Shown one piece after another: positions 9,187 to 18,495 of a DNA stretch of 64,000 nt (the first letter of the stretch is position 1; every line of letters starts with the position of its first letter). A program made the position numbers and the translations under genes. The DNA is from Bacillota bacterium (GTDB lineage Bacteria > Bacillota > Clostridia > Lachnospirales > Lachnospiraceae), in NCBI GenBank assembly GCA_023395555.1, contig JAEWYQ010000084.1, positions 74,465 to 138,464 of the forward strand, in the 5' to 3' direction. The notes under the pieces were generated by a model. That model was not told the DNA's origin and made no database searches. It saw only the letters and a list, made by a program, of their open reading frames with translations.

Positions 9187-10358
9187 CTGATTTCCTCCTT
9201 GCAAGTATTTCTATGATACATCCGATCTTCTATGTATTTTACTACCCTTTTAGAAGCATAACCTTGATCCGCCATTCCAACACTCTTGAGATACTCTGCT
9301 ACATCCTTTTGGTAAACCTCATAATCGAATTCATTGATATTTCGTACCAGCTCAGTGTTATCTTTAGCAATTGGAAAAGGCAGCGTAAAATAGTCTACGT
9401 AAAAATCCCTTTCTACCGCATATTCATATACATCTGTAGCAAATAACAATATCGGTTTCCCCGTAAGTGCAAATTCACTGATGACACTGGAATAATCCGA
9501 TATCAATATATCAGAACCTGACAGTAATTCCTGCATATCATCATAATCCGTTGCGTTTAATATATACTCACTATACATTGCATCCCCTGCTTTTTCAATC
9601 ATTGTTGGATGCAACCGAAGAAATACTGTCCATATACCGCCAAATTTATATGCAAGCGCCTCCCGAAGCCCCTTCATATCCAATTTATAATGATCCAGGG
9701 TTCGACTATTCCGGTAAGTTGGTGCATACAGAACTGTTTTTCTATCAGATGGAAGCTGAAAATAATCATATATCTTATTACGCACCCTACTAGTATCACC
9801 TAGTAGAATATCATTCCTGGGATAGCCGCACTCCATGATCTCACCCGTATATAAGAATGCGCTACGATAAATCTTAGTACAACAGGTACTATTAGATATC
9901 ATTACATTTGTAATTTTATCCATATGCTTTGATGTTCTGGCGTAGGGTTTGTTATCAAAGTTCCGCGGATTGTCGGCACCAATCTTTTTCATTGGTCCTC
10001 CTCCTCCATGCCAGGTTTCTATGAACAATTGAGACTTTCTTTTCCTGTAATGCGGCAACTTTCTCTGATTATCAACCCACACCTTAGCCGTTGCCAGCTC
10101 ATAGACAGCCTTAACCGATTTATATTTTACTATTCGAATTTCTTTTGGAAAAGAAGCCTCCGGAAAATCCGTTAACCATACAAGATCCCAATCCTTCTTT
10201 TGCCTGATAATTTCCTCTGCAATATACTTAGGGTTACAACCATACCCTTTTCCAACATAATTGCAAAACACAATCTTCGTTTGCTTGATCGGAAATAACC
10301 GAAACAAATAAAAAAGACATCGAATTCGTAAATTATCCAGATGATTTTCCTTTTTCAT
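9183..10358 (-). CDS. CDP-glycerol glycerophosphotransferase-like (TagB/TagF type) polyol-phosphate transferase
   Basis: Residues follow the TagB/TagF GT-B pattern: FCNYVGKGYGCNPKYIAEEI, KVWVDNQRKLP, the catalytic-region ETWHGGGGPMKKIG, ECGYPRNDIL, VLYAPTYRNS, and LISDYSSVISEFALTGKPILLFATD. The family moves glycerol-phosphate or ribitol-phosphate from a CDP donor to a glycan or teichoic-acid linker at the membrane. It is one of two such genes in the cluster, and a TarI/IspD-like cytidylyltransferase that could make a CDP-polyol lies between them. The ATG at 10358 follows GGGAGG with a tight 4-base spacer; an ATG 12 bases further upstream lacks a site. The stop overlaps the pyruvyl-transferase start by 4 bases. 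No tag/tar backbone genes are present here, so flagellar or capsular glycan decoration is more likely than wall teichoic acid. Confidence 0.85.
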   Translation of the reverse strand: MKKENHLDNLRIRCLFYLFRLFPIKQTKIVFCNYVGKGYGCNPKYIAEEIIRQKKDWDLVWLTDFPEASFPKEIRIVKYKSVKAVYELATAKVWVDNQRKLPHYRKRKSQLFIETWHGGGGPMKKIGADNPRNFDNKPYARTSKHMDKITNVMISNSTCCTKIYRSAFLYTGEIMECGYPRNDILLGDTSRVRNKIYDYFQLPSDRKTVLYAPTYRNSRTLDHYKLDMKGLREALAYKFGGIWTVFLRLHPTMIEKAGDAMYSEYILNATDYDDMQELLSGSDILISDYSSVISEFALTGKPILLFATDVYEYAVERDFYVDYFTLPFPIAKDNTELVRNINEFDYEVYQKDVAEYLKSVGMADQGYASKRVVKYIEDRMYHRNTCKEEIR

Positions 10359-10397
10359 AAGACCTCCCATTATTTGTTGTCCAGATAATATAATCTT

Positions 10398-11516
10398 CTA
10401 TATCTTTTTCCGTAGTTTCATACTCCGAATCATACGATCAAACATTTCTTCAAGAGGTACCTCCGGATTCCATCCAAGGGCCCGCAGCTTACCGGTATCA
10501 AGCCGGATTTTAACAACAGGATTAAATCCATGTTTCTGTTCATCCTCAAGTTCATATATAAGCTTAATACCACTGTTCGGATAGTGATCTATCAGCATCA
10601 GCGCCATATCCTTAATTGAGATTGCCGTCAACTCATTTGCCACATTATAGGCTTCTCCCTCTGCTCCCTTGATCAAAATAAAAAAGATAGCCCGAACTGC
10701 GTCCCGGGTATAGCAATAATTCCTCGTTGTCTCTCCCGTCGTATGAAGTACAATATCCTTTCGTTCAATCATACACCTGGCAAACTGTGCAAATACCCGG
10801 TTATCATCGTACTCCACACCAGCACCAAAGGTTTGGGACAGCCTGGCAATCTTAACCGGTATATTATACTCACTTCCATAAGCTACACATAGGCACTCTA
10901 CCATACGCTTGCTCTCCGAATAGCTGCTTCTCACATTCAAGGGATTAATATATCCATAATCCTCTTCCGTAATAGATTCTTTTTGCTCCGGTACCCCATA
11001 TACTTCGAGAGAAGATAAATACAGAAAGCCTTTCACCTTCTTGTTCCTGGCAAACTCCAAAAGATTAAGGCTTCCCTGAACGGCAGTCTTAATCGTTTCT
11101 ACAGGATATTCTACAAACTCTCTTGATCCGGTAATGCTGGCTCCATGAATAATATAATCTACCGGTTCCCCCATCTCTAATTCAGACAGAATATCCTGCC
11201 GGAATAGATGCAGCCACTCACTCTGTAACAGCTTCCCATATATCCTCTCCGCCTTAACAAGGTTCCTTACCGGTGCAATAATACGAATATGCGTACCTCT
11301 GTACTCATTACAGCATAGCAACGCCTTCACTATCTGGCATCCTATTAAGCCAGTAGCCCCTGTCACCAAAATTGTCTGATTATCCATTTGATCCAATGGA
11401 ATGCCACTCTCTGCAATTCTAATCAAGTCTTCTGCAAGGATGTGATCTTCCAAAGCAACCCCATTTCCTAAATCTATCAAAATCCCACCGCTCTCTTTAT
11501 ATAGGCATTCTTTCAC
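10398..11516 (-). CDS. Extended SDR, NAD-dependent epimerase/dehydratase family
   Basis: Around residue 50 the protein has the dinucleotide-binding TGATGLIGCQIVKALL, then VDYIIHGAS, the serine of YLSSLEVYG, and the catalytic YSESK; all are standard for extended SDRs acting on nucleotide sugars. Later parts (RDAVRAIFFILIKG, YNVANE, LGWNPEVPLEEMFDRMI) match the substrate-binding lobe. It sits directly behind the TarI/IspD-type cytidylyltransferase (15-base gap), so it may act on a CDP-activated polyol or sugar, or on an independent UDP or GDP sugar. About 45 extra residues precede the Rossmann core. The assigned start is a GTG with no clear ribosome site, so the true start could lie further in; the end is secure. 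Confidence 0.82.
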   Translation of the reverse strand: MKECLYKESGGILIDLGNGVALEDHILAEDLIRIAESGIPLDQMDNQTILVTGATGLIGCQIVKALLCCNEYRGTHIRIIAPVRNLVKAERIYGKLLQSEWLHLFRQDILSELEMGEPVDYIIHGASITGSREFVEYPVETIKTAVQGSLNLLEFARNKKVKGFLYLSSLEVYGVPEQKESITEEDYGYINPLNVRSSYSESKRMVECLCVAYGSEYNIPVKIARLSQTFGAGVEYDDNRVFAQFARCMIERKDIVLHTTGETTRNYCYTRDAVRAIFFILIKGAEGEAYNVANELTAISIKDMALMLIDHYPNSGIKLIYELEDEQKHGFNPVVKIRLDTGKLRALGWNPEVPLEEMFDRMIRSMKLRKKI

Positions 11517-11531
11517 TAATAACTAATACTA

Positions 11532-12254
11532 TTATATCCCAAAAATTTGGGAGTTTTCCCGTGCTTCATTGATCGCTCTAAATATATAATAATCTGAAGG
11601 TGTCGTAATTTTAATATTCTCATAAGGTCCTTCCACTGTTTTTAACGAAAATCCATAATGACTCATAATGGATGCAGAATCGATAAAGTCATGCCGAGCT
11701 TCTGACAATGCATTTTCATGAGCCTTCAAAATATCTTTTAAAAAGAAGGTCTGAGGTGCCTTCGCCAGCATGCTCTTGCTTCTGTCATTAATTCGGTCAA
11801 TATTTCCCGTTTCATTAACGGTAATAACTGTCTCTACCGAAGGTGCTACCGTTATAGCCGAACCATATTTTTTTACACAGGCTATATTGTCCGTTATCAC
11901 TCTGCTATTAATCAGCGGCCTTACCCCATCATGAATTAATACAATGGTATCATCCGGATATTCTCTCCCCAACAGCTTTAATCCGTTATAAATCGAATCC
12001 TGCCCCGTGTTACCCCCTTCCACTACCCAATGCACCTTTGTGATAGCATACCGGGTCAGCAAATTCTTCAGATATGAAATCCAGGACGCGATACAAACAA
12101 CAACAATCGCATCAATCTCTGGGTGCTGTTCAAAATGTTCTATGGTATGTATAATAATATCTTTTCCGTGCAACTTCAGAAATTGCTTTGGTGTCGTATC
12201 GCTGCTTCTCATCCTGGTTCCTGCCCCACCGGCAAAAATCAATACTGTATTCAT
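11532..12254 (-). CDS. IspD/TarI-family cytidylyltransferase
   Basis: The 240-residue protein carries the family signatures: FAGGAGTRMRSSDTTPKQF at the N-terminus (CTP-binding loop), VLIHDGVRPLI near residue 105, and ENIKITTPSDYYIF near the C-terminus. IspD makes CDP-methylerythritol in isoprenoid synthesis, whereas TarI makes CDP-ribitol. Its place between an SDR and two TagB/TagF-type transferases strongly favours a CDP-polyol role over isoprenoid synthesis, but the sequence alone cannot settle the substrate. The ATG lies 12 bases from AAAGGA, a loose ribosome site. No TarJ-type medium-chain dehydrogenase is present; the adjacent SDR may play that part. Confidence 0.82.
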   Translation of the reverse strand: MNTVLIFAGGAGTRMRSSDTTPKQFLKLHGKDIIIHTIEHFEQHPEIDAIVVVCIASWISYLKNLLTRYAITKVHWVVEGGNTGQDSIYNGLKLLGREYPDDTIVLIHDGVRPLINSRVITDNIACVKKYGSAITVAPSVETVITVNETGNIDRINDRSKSMLAKAPQTFFLKDILKAHENALSEARHDFIDSASIMSHYGFSLKTVEGPYENIKITTPSDYYIFRAINEARENSQIFGI

Positions 12255-12294
12255 CCCAGTTCACAATCCTTTCACTTTTCCCAGGTAAAACTAC

Positions 12295-13497
12295 TCATCT
12301 CAGAATCTCCGCAACATCCCTAAATAAACGTTCACTGGCAATGGTATACTGTTCCGTGTCAAATAACCGATCCCGTATCCTGCTCCTGGCATCTGAATAT
12401 CGATCCTCTTCCAGAAGCGCCTTCTCCAGTTCTTCTCCACAATACACCTTAGTCCCCGGGGTATACTCGCCATACTCAAAATACAACTCCCTGGACTCAG
12501 AAAGGTACTCCTTATAATCATAAGGAAAGAAAATGATAGGCTTATTCGTAAAAAGAAAATCAAAATAAATTGAGGAATAATCCGTAAGCAGAATATCCGC
12601 TAACTGTAAAAAACAATAAGGGTCCAATTGTGCATCAATAATCCGGATCCTTTTACTGTTCTGTTTCTTCCATTCTGCCTGCTGCCTTGACTTAGGATGC
12701 AGCTTCACACATAATAAATACCGCTCTCTTTCAAGAAATGTTTTTAGCCGCGCCATATCAATAACATCAAAAGCTTTCCCTTCACTATCACGAAAAGTCG
12801 GCATATATAATATGATTTTATTCTCTTTCCCCGCGGATACCATCATCTCATAGGTCTGCCTCTCCTGCACGGTCATAACATTCTTTATCCTGTCCGAAAT
12901 CAGAATGTCATTTCTTGGATATCCCCCCGTCAATACACGCTTTGTACGAAATGCCGTTTCAAAAACAGGTCTGATAAATTGTGAAGTTGTTAGTATATAA
13001 TGAGACGGCTTTTCATCGGAAATGCATCTTGGCCTTGCATGCACCCATTCCCAAAGGCTTCTGGGATTTCTGTAGTAATCAAATATATTATCCTTTTGGA
13101 TCTTCTTTAACGGTATTCCATGCCATAGATTGATCTTCAATGCACCACCAGACAATACATAGGAAATATCCTTTGTATAATTATCATAGAAATATACGCC
13201 TGCCCGCAGGGAATTCCAGAAACCGGAGAAGCTATATAAATAATAAGCCTCCAGACAGTTCTCCCGAAGAATATCCACAATCTCCCTTGATCTCGATATC
13301 CATACTGCCCTTACATGATTTCCATGATTCTGTGATATATAGAGATAAAGATATTTTGGATTATCCGCAAAGCGTCTTCCAAAGGTACTTCCAAATACCC
13401 ATAACTTCTTATCCCTAGGTATCAAATGAAGCAGCCCATAAATCGGAAGTTGCAGAATCTGGCCCCAATATTTAATTTCCTTTCCCAACTTCATCAC
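12295..13497 (-). CDS. CDP-glycerol glycerophosphotransferase-like (TagB/TagF type), second copy
   Basis: It has the same GT-B fold markers as the gene at 9183: KKLWVFGSTFGRRFADNPKYLYLYI, INLWHGIPLKKIQKD in the catalytic region, LTGGYPRNDIL, IILYMPTFRDSEG, and LLTDYSSIYFDFLFTNKPIIFFPYD. The two copies are clearly diverged from each other, so they probably use different acceptors, for instance priming and chain extension. The start is GTG or the ATG next to it; GGGAG is 6 to 9 bases upstream. It lies 34 bases behind neuB and 40 bases ahead of the cytidylyltransferase, all in one direction. Assignment to the family is firm; glycerol versus ribitol phosphate is unknown. Confidence 0.87.
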   Translation of the reverse strand: MMKLGKEIKYWGQILQLPIYGLLHLIPRDKKLWVFGSTFGRRFADNPKYLYLYISQNHGNHVRAVWISRSREIVDILRENCLEAYYLYSFSGFWNSLRAGVYFYDNYTKDISYVLSGGALKINLWHGIPLKKIQKDNIFDYYRNPRSLWEWVHARPRCISDEKPSHYILTTSQFIRPVFETAFRTKRVLTGGYPRNDILISDRIKNVMTVQERQTYEMMVSAGKENKIILYMPTFRDSEGKAFDVIDMARLKTFLERERYLLCVKLHPKSRQQAEWKKQNSKRIRIIDAQLDPYCFLQLADILLTDYSSIYFDFLFTNKPIIFFPYDYKEYLSESRELYFEYGEYTPGTKVYCGEELEKALLEEDRYSDARSRIRDRLFDTEQYTIASERLFRDVAEILR

Positions 13498-13531
13498 AGA
13501 TTACTCCCATGCCTTCCAGATAAATATAATC

Positions 13532-15034
13532 CTACCACTTCTTCAGTAACGTTTTTCTCTCAATGGGATCCAGTGCTCGAATAATCGGATCTTCGTAGTA
13601 AGAATCATTGCGAATATGTGTCGTTGATACTTCTTCAAAAATCGCACCTCTTATTGAGGTAAAGGAATGCTTCTCTCCCCTTAATACTGTCTGTATATCT
13701 CCCGGCTTCATATAGATATCTTTGCCATCCATATTCACCGTCAAATCACCGTATAAGAGCTGGAAGGTCTCTTCCTTCTCCTTATGCATATGTACCGGAT
13801 GCTTCTGTCCCGGGAGAATCACTAGTAACTTCTTGCAATATTCCCGGTTGATAATGCTGATAATAATCGCACCCGTCTGGCGGAAATGCTTCATTCCATA
13901 ATGATGGGACAGCTCTACCTCAAAACTATTGCCCAAGGCAATCCCCGCCTCATAAAGCATACCTTTGGCATCATGAACTACACTCCTAACCAGGTTAAGG
14001 TCCGTGAGCTTTCTTTTCTCCATAAAGGGCGCATTGGCAATATAGTCCCTTCCGGCCTCCATGCCATCAACAAACTCTCCGCTGGTCATCTGTTTTTCCT
14101 GGCAGGGCATTGCAAAATACACATCTTCTTCTGTCACCAGCGTTCCTTCTTTGACGTCCTTCTTAAGGTAAACCCCTCTCATAAGGGAACGAAGGGAATC
14201 CAGTTCCTCCTGACTGACGTATTTATCATTCTCTTTCTTGGTTCTGCAGATCATCCTGGCATCCAATACGGCCTTCACCCATCGGTCTGCCTGTTCCGGA
14301 TTCATAGAATAATTATTCAAAGTAATGGTTTCTGTAGGTAGCCCCACATGCCGTTCTAAAATCTTAGCTCCTTTTGCAACCGCAAGCATCGGTACAATAT
14401 TATCATCGGGATTTTCATGCCCGGAATAACCAATGGTAATATCCGGGTAACGCCGATTCATACGGTCAATAAAATCCAGCTGCAATTGTTCTAAAGGAGC
14501 TGGATACTGTGCAATACAATGAAGGAATGCAAACTCGCATCCCTTATGGGTAAAGAAATTATACAACTTATCAATATCAGATAAAGTCTTTCCGCCCGTC
14601 GATATAATGATTGGCTTATGGGTATACGCAATCTTGGTCAAAAGAGGCCAGTCCATGGCACTGCAGCTTGCCACCTTAATGATATCTACTCCCTGATCCA
14701 TGCACCAATCCACCCCATCCTCATCAAAAGGGGTACTCATGGCAATCAGCCCTTCCTCATGGATTGCATCTACCAGCTGTGTAAACTGATCCACATCCAG
14801 TCTGGTGCCCATAAAACGCGGAATATGCTTTACGTCTTCCCTGTCCTTATATTCCGGATGAATAAAGGTATCCAGATTACGGTACTGCAATTTGACTGCC
14901 GCCTTTATGTTATACTTTCTGGCAATCCGGCTCATTGCTTTTATAATATCAATTCCATGCTCCACGCTGCCCTGGTGGCTGTTGGCCATCTCAAATATGA
15001 ATAAATCATCAAATAAATTCTTCTCTGCGTTCAT
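13532..15034 (-). CDS. neuB: NeuB-type nonulosonic acid synthase with SAF and cupin domains
   Basis: Residues 1-270 are the NeuB TIM barrel: FIFEMANSHQGSVEHG at the N-terminus, AVKLQYRN, MSTPFDEDGVDW, IIKVASCSAMDWPLL, IISTGGKTL, and IGYSGHEN. The enzyme condenses an N-acylated amino hexose with phosphoenolpyruvate. A SAF (antifreeze-like) domain follows (SLMRGVYLKKDVKEGTLVTEEDV). The last 130 residues are an added cupin (HPVHMHKEKEETFQLLYGDLTV and MKPGDIQTV), which makes it longer than the usual 330-350 residues. No genes for the precursor amino sugar (pseB/C/H/G or leg equivalents) are in the window, so pseudaminic, legionaminic or neuraminic product cannot be chosen. GGAGG precedes the ATG. 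A 178-base gap with promoter signals lies upstream, so a transcript starts here. Confidence 0.9.
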   Translation of the reverse strand: MNAEKNLFDDLFIFEMANSHQGSVEHGIDIIKAMSRIARKYNIKAAVKLQYRNLDTFIHPEYKDREDVKHIPRFMGTRLDVDQFTQLVDAIHEEGLIAMSTPFDEDGVDWCMDQGVDIIKVASCSAMDWPLLTKIAYTHKPIIISTGGKTLSDIDKLYNFFTHKGCEFAFLHCIAQYPAPLEQLQLDFIDRMNRRYPDITIGYSGHENPDDNIVPMLAVAKGAKILERHVGLPTETITLNNYSMNPEQADRWVKAVLDARMICRTKKENDKYVSQEELDSLRSLMRGVYLKKDVKEGTLVTEEDVYFAMPCQEKQMTSGEFVDGMEAGRDYIANAPFMEKRKLTDLNLVRSVVHDAKGMLYEAGIALGNSFEVELSHHYGMKHFRQTGAIIISIINREYCKKLLVILPGQKHPVHMHKEKEETFQLLYGDLTVNMDGKDIYMKPGDIQTVLRGEKHSFTSIRGAIFEEVSTTHIRNDSYYEDPIIRALDPIERKTLLKKW

Positions 15035-15097
15035 CCTGTCCTCCGGCTTTTATCTGTCCTTTTTTGGGACAATCACACAATTGACACTCCATTTCAT

Positions 15098-15137
15098 ATA
15101 TCGACTCATTATAACATAAAATTAACCATATTACCAA
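15098..15137 (-). promoter_or_regulatory. Overlapping sigma-A and sigma-28-like promoters ahead of neuB
   Basis: On the minus strand a sigma-A-type promoter reads TTGGTA (15132-15137), 18 bases, TATAAT (15108-15113). Overlapping it is TAAT (15121-15124), 16 bases, TCGATAT (15098-15104), one base off the SigD -10 consensus CCGATAT with the correct spacing. Together they suggest that the neuB-to-maf half of the glycan cluster has its own start, possibly both constitutive and tied to flagellar gene expression. The rest of the 15035-15212 gap holds nothing else I can name. Confidence 0.6.
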
Positions 15138-15212
15138 TCCTGTTTTTTATTCCCGCCTCATATCCTCAAGGCCAATCCTCCGCACATTCCACCAAGCCTA
15201 TTGCCCCAGGAA

Positions 15213-17423
15213 TCAAAAAAATAACGGGCTACTTTGTATTTTCTTAATAATATTCTCCATCGCCCCCTTGGAATCTGTCACTACTTGCTCCCTCTCTCTT
15301 GCTTTCTGCGACATCAGCTCGTAGAATCCTCTGTCTGTAATATATCTCTGAATAGTGGACAGCATCTCCTCATAATCTTTTACACAGAAATCAGGACCGC
15401 CAGAGACTGCCACATCACCATAATCCACAGTAATACCCGGCTTACCCTCATGGAATGCCTCAACAATGGAAAATCCTCCGCCCAGCCTTCTTGGATTCAC
15501 GTATAAATCACAAATCTGCATTAAAGCCAGAATATCATTACAATAACCTATAAAGGTAGAATTGGTTTTAAACTCAGCGTACCTTTGACAATAATGATCA
15601 TACCTTTCAAAACAACCCGCAAATACAACATGCGTCCCCCAAGCAAAGGTCTTATTCAGCATTTTAACAAAATTGTCATCCACCTCTGAATCAAGGCGAA
15701 TTCCAACCACAACCAAAACAAACTTGTCCCCAGGAATAGAAAATTCTTCTCTCGTCACCGTGCTTATTCTTGGATTCAATTCAAAGGTGAAGGTACTTTC
15801 AATAATACTATCACGGGAATAGCCCTTCTTCTGCAGGTCTTCCCACTCTTCCGATTTAATCTTTCTTCCAATTACAGAAAAGGTTGCCATTGTTGTCGCA
15901 AGCGTAGAGAACGCAACGCTGATTGCAGCCTGGGGAACAATCCTTCCGCATAAATCCGCCGTCAGACTTCCATTGCCAATACTAATAATAAACGCAGGCC
16001 TCCATTCTCTTATCATGCTTACAATCTCCCCTATCACAGCGCGGGAAGGCATAGTGGCTTTGGGCTGATAGTAAGGTATCATCATATCCTTATACTGGTA
16101 ATGGCTAGCTCCACTATATTCCTCTATCACCGTACCTCCCACCTGGTTATACACAATCAATTGCCCAGCCTCTGTGTACTGCTCACATGTATTGATTAAT
16201 ATCAGCTTTTTCCCAAGCAACTTGGCAATTGTATAGCAACGCTCCAGTGTCGTCCTGGTCGGCGCATGACGCTCCGAGAGAAATTGAATTGTGAATACAA
16301 CAATAAGATCTATATTTCTCTCTTCCTTGGGGATTGGAACCAACTGCTCTGCAAGCGACCTCTCATAGCCATCAAAGGCAGCCCGATATAAACGCTTTAA
16401 CAATCCTTTTGTATCAGCATCTGAAGATATTTTTTTTTCCAAACCATATCGCTTGCATTGATTCCAAAGAAAATAACGATGATTTTCATTCAGACATATA
16501 TTCTCAATCCCATGCTTAATCAATGTATTAAGATAATGATTCTCTTTCGTCACCTGCATTAGAAATGACAATATAGCAATACAACGCACAATATCTCCCG
16601 GATCATTCATCCAAGCAGCATCATCCAGTATGCTGCAGGTAATGTAATACGTAAAATAAGAATACCCGTTCATATCCTGCTCTAATTGTTGAAATATACA
16701 ATGTATTTTCCCAATGTTTTCCTCGGTCAGGCTATCCAATGCGCAAAATAACTGTTTCATAATCTCATGATCAAAATCATGCATATACTGGAGCTTTTGA
16801 AACCCTGGAAAGGCATATTCTTGAGAAGCATTTGATGGTTTATCCAAATTAATAATCCGCTTTTCATCCGACAAAACAGGTTCATATAAATAATATACTC
16901 CGTCAATCAGGTAATACTTTCTAATGCGTATACGTTCCTTGATATCCGAGATAGACTTTCCCTCTCCGCTATCTCTTCCATCCTCTCCGATCAACTGATA
17001 ATCCCTTGTCTCAAAGGAGGTATCGCACCAGCTTAACGTATCGCAATTAGAATAAATGGGCTTAAACAATTCTTCACCTATATTAATTGGCAGGGACATA
17101 ATCCTTTCATATAAAGGGGGAAGATTGTATTCAAAGCTCTCATCCCTATAATAGAGAAACTGGTCGAAAGTCTGATGATACAGACGATATATAACAAAAA
17201 ACAATCCGGGTATATCCGTTATAAACAGCTTTTGTTCTAATAAATCGTTTCGCTCCATCACTTGATCCATTTCATGAATGATATTATCCGGATCATTCAT
17301 TCTGTCTTCCAGATCATAATAAAGATAAATTGTATCCCCCTGCCTATCCAGCTTCTCCAAAAATGCCCAAATATCTCCTCTTAAATTCTTCTGCCTGCTG
17401 ATAAAGCAATATACTTTTCTCAT
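15213..17423 (-). CDS. Large putative glycosyltransferase with GT-B-like C-terminal domain
   Basis: This 736-residue protein has no recognisable domain in its first 350 residues, beyond a tidy start MRKVYCFISRQKNLRGDIW. From about residue 360 it resembles a GT-B glycosyltransferase: NIDLIVVFTIQFLSERHAPTR, then KFVLVVVGIRLDSEVDDNF, HVVFAGCFERYD, STFIGYCNDILALMQICDLYV, and GGGFSIVEAFHEGKPGITVDYGD, which matches the GPGFxxxEA-type donor loop of GT4 enzymes. It lies between neuA and neuB, so it probably builds the same flagellin glycan. GGGAG lies before the ATG. I do not recognise a named enzyme; the donor may be a nonulosonate or another sugar. Confidence 0.75.
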   Translation of the reverse strand: MRKVYCFISRQKNLRGDIWAFLEKLDRQGDTIYLYYDLEDRMNDPDNIIHEMDQVMERNDLLEQKLFITDIPGLFFVIYRLYHQTFDQFLYYRDESFEYNLPPLYERIMSLPINIGEELFKPIYSNCDTLSWCDTSFETRDYQLIGEDGRDSGEGKSISDIKERIRIRKYYLIDGVYYLYEPVLSDEKRIINLDKPSNASQEYAFPGFQKLQYMHDFDHEIMKQLFCALDSLTEENIGKIHCIFQQLEQDMNGYSYFTYYITCSILDDAAWMNDPGDIVRCIAILSFLMQVTKENHYLNTLIKHGIENICLNENHRYFLWNQCKRYGLEKKISSDADTKGLLKRLYRAAFDGYERSLAEQLVPIPKEERNIDLIVVFTIQFLSERHAPTRTTLERCYTIAKLLGKKLILINTCEQYTEAGQLIVYNQVGGTVIEEYSGASHYQYKDMMIPYYQPKATMPSRAVIGEIVSMIREWRPAFIISIGNGSLTADLCGRIVPQAAISVAFSTLATTMATFSVIGRKIKSEEWEDLQKKGYSRDSIIESTFTFELNPRISTVTREEFSIPGDKFVLVVVGIRLDSEVDDNFVKMLNKTFAWGTHVVFAGCFERYDHYCQRYAEFKTNSTFIGYCNDILALMQICDLYVNPRRLGGGFSIVEAFHEGKPGITVDYGDVAVSGGPDFCVKDYEEMLSTIQRYITDRGFYELMSQKAREREQVVTDSKGAMENIIKKIQSSPLFF

Positions 17424-17472
17424 ATGTCATCTCCCACCAATTCCACAGTAATCCATCTATTATTAAAATAAG

Positions 17473-18486
17473 TTACAAAAACATACTCATAAGTCTGTTC
17501 ATGTCCATCATCTTATCGTCAACATAATAATCCGCATTCGGTTTACCAAAGTGCAGCTCATGGTATTTCAAGCCCCATGCACCCAGCTGCCGAATCGTAA
17601 TATCCCTCCAATCTATTCCAGTGACATACCCTCTTGCCGTATGCAATACAATGTAATTTCCACTGTCGTACAAAAGATTAACAACCCGGATCATTTCTGA
17701 ATTCGGTTCCGAACTCCCGTAATCATTGTTCTGCTGGATTTTAGCGATTACACCATCGATATCAAACACAAACCGTCTGTTTCCGGAGATGATCCTTAGA
17801 TATTCTTCTGCCTGCTGAAACTCCTCTTCCGTATCAATATCATAATTCTTTGCCATCTCATATCCTAAAATCACCTTACCCGTCATAGACCGCTTCTCTA
17901 AAATGACCCTTCCACGTACAACGTCAATACAGGCGTTCTGATAAAATACCTGCGGCAATTCCTGTCTTGGAAGATTATAACACTCCGAAATATCCTTCAT
18001 TACCGGCATTAAATATCCTTGCTCATCCTTGTGCCACATTTTATACGGAATTTCCTTTGCCGGTGCTACTGATCTGACAGAATCCGCTTCAGGGTGATCC
18101 ATTAACAGCTCTATCATATTATCAATATCCTGACTGTTACGGATAGGATAAGTGGGTCTCAAATGCACTACAATATCCGCATAATACCCTTCTTTTTCCC
18201 TGAGGACATCTAAACAATGACGGAACACATCAATATCCAGCGACTGATCCCCTGCATATTCCATGGGTCTGAGAAAAGGAATCTCCGCTCCGTATTCTCT
18301 TCCAATCTCTGCATAAGATTCGCTGTCCGTACTTAGAATGACTCGATTAATATACCTCGACTTTTCGGCATGTTCAATAGAGTATGCCAGCATTGGCTTA
18401 CCCGCACATGGCCTAATATTTTTGTGAGGTACCGATTTTGACCCGCTCCTTGCAGGGATTAATGCTAAAATATTCATACTAACCAT
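17473..18486 (-). CDS. Acylneuraminate cytidylyltransferase (NeuA-like) with C-terminal HAD domain
   Basis: Residues 1-225 are a CMP-nonulosonate synthetase: ALIPARSGSKSVPHKNIRPCAGKPMLAYSI, with the CTP-binding Arg and Lys, then VILSTDSESYAEIG and VHLRPTYPIRN. From about residue 232 a HAD-like domain follows (FVFDIDGVIAKIQ with the Asp-x-Asp pair, IVLHTARGYVTG, and HFGKPNADYYVDDK), which could be a nonulosonate-9-phosphate phosphatase or a regulatory remnant. The product would be the CMP-activated sugar that the Maf proteins next door transfer to flagellin. Two ATGs, 9 bases apart, both have purine-rich sites upstream, so the exact start is uncertain. The gene is 9 bases from the maf gene and 49 bases from the large glycosyltransferase. 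Confidence 0.87.
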   Translation of the reverse strand: MVSMNILALIPARSGSKSVPHKNIRPCAGKPMLAYSIEHAEKSRYINRVILSTDSESYAEIGREYGAEIPFLRPMEYAGDQSLDIDVFRHCLDVLREKEGYYADIVVHLRPTYPIRNSQDIDNMIELLMDHPEADSVRSVAPAKEIPYKMWHKDEQGYLMPVMKDISECYNLPRQELPQVFYQNACIDVVRGRVILEKRSMTGKVILGYEMAKNYDIDTEEEFQQAEEYLRIISGNRRFVFDIDGVIAKIQQNNDYGSSEPNSEMIRVVNLLYDSGNYIVLHTARGYVTGIDWRDITIRQLGAWGLKYHELHFGKPNADYYVDDKMMDMNRLMSMFL

Positions 18487-18495
18487 ACCTTCCCT

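Noticed and set aside
11532..12254. Isoprenoid IspD
   Set aside because: Family fits, but position between an SDR and two TagB/TagF-type genes favours a CDP-polyol enzyme; kept as IspD/TarI family without a symbol.
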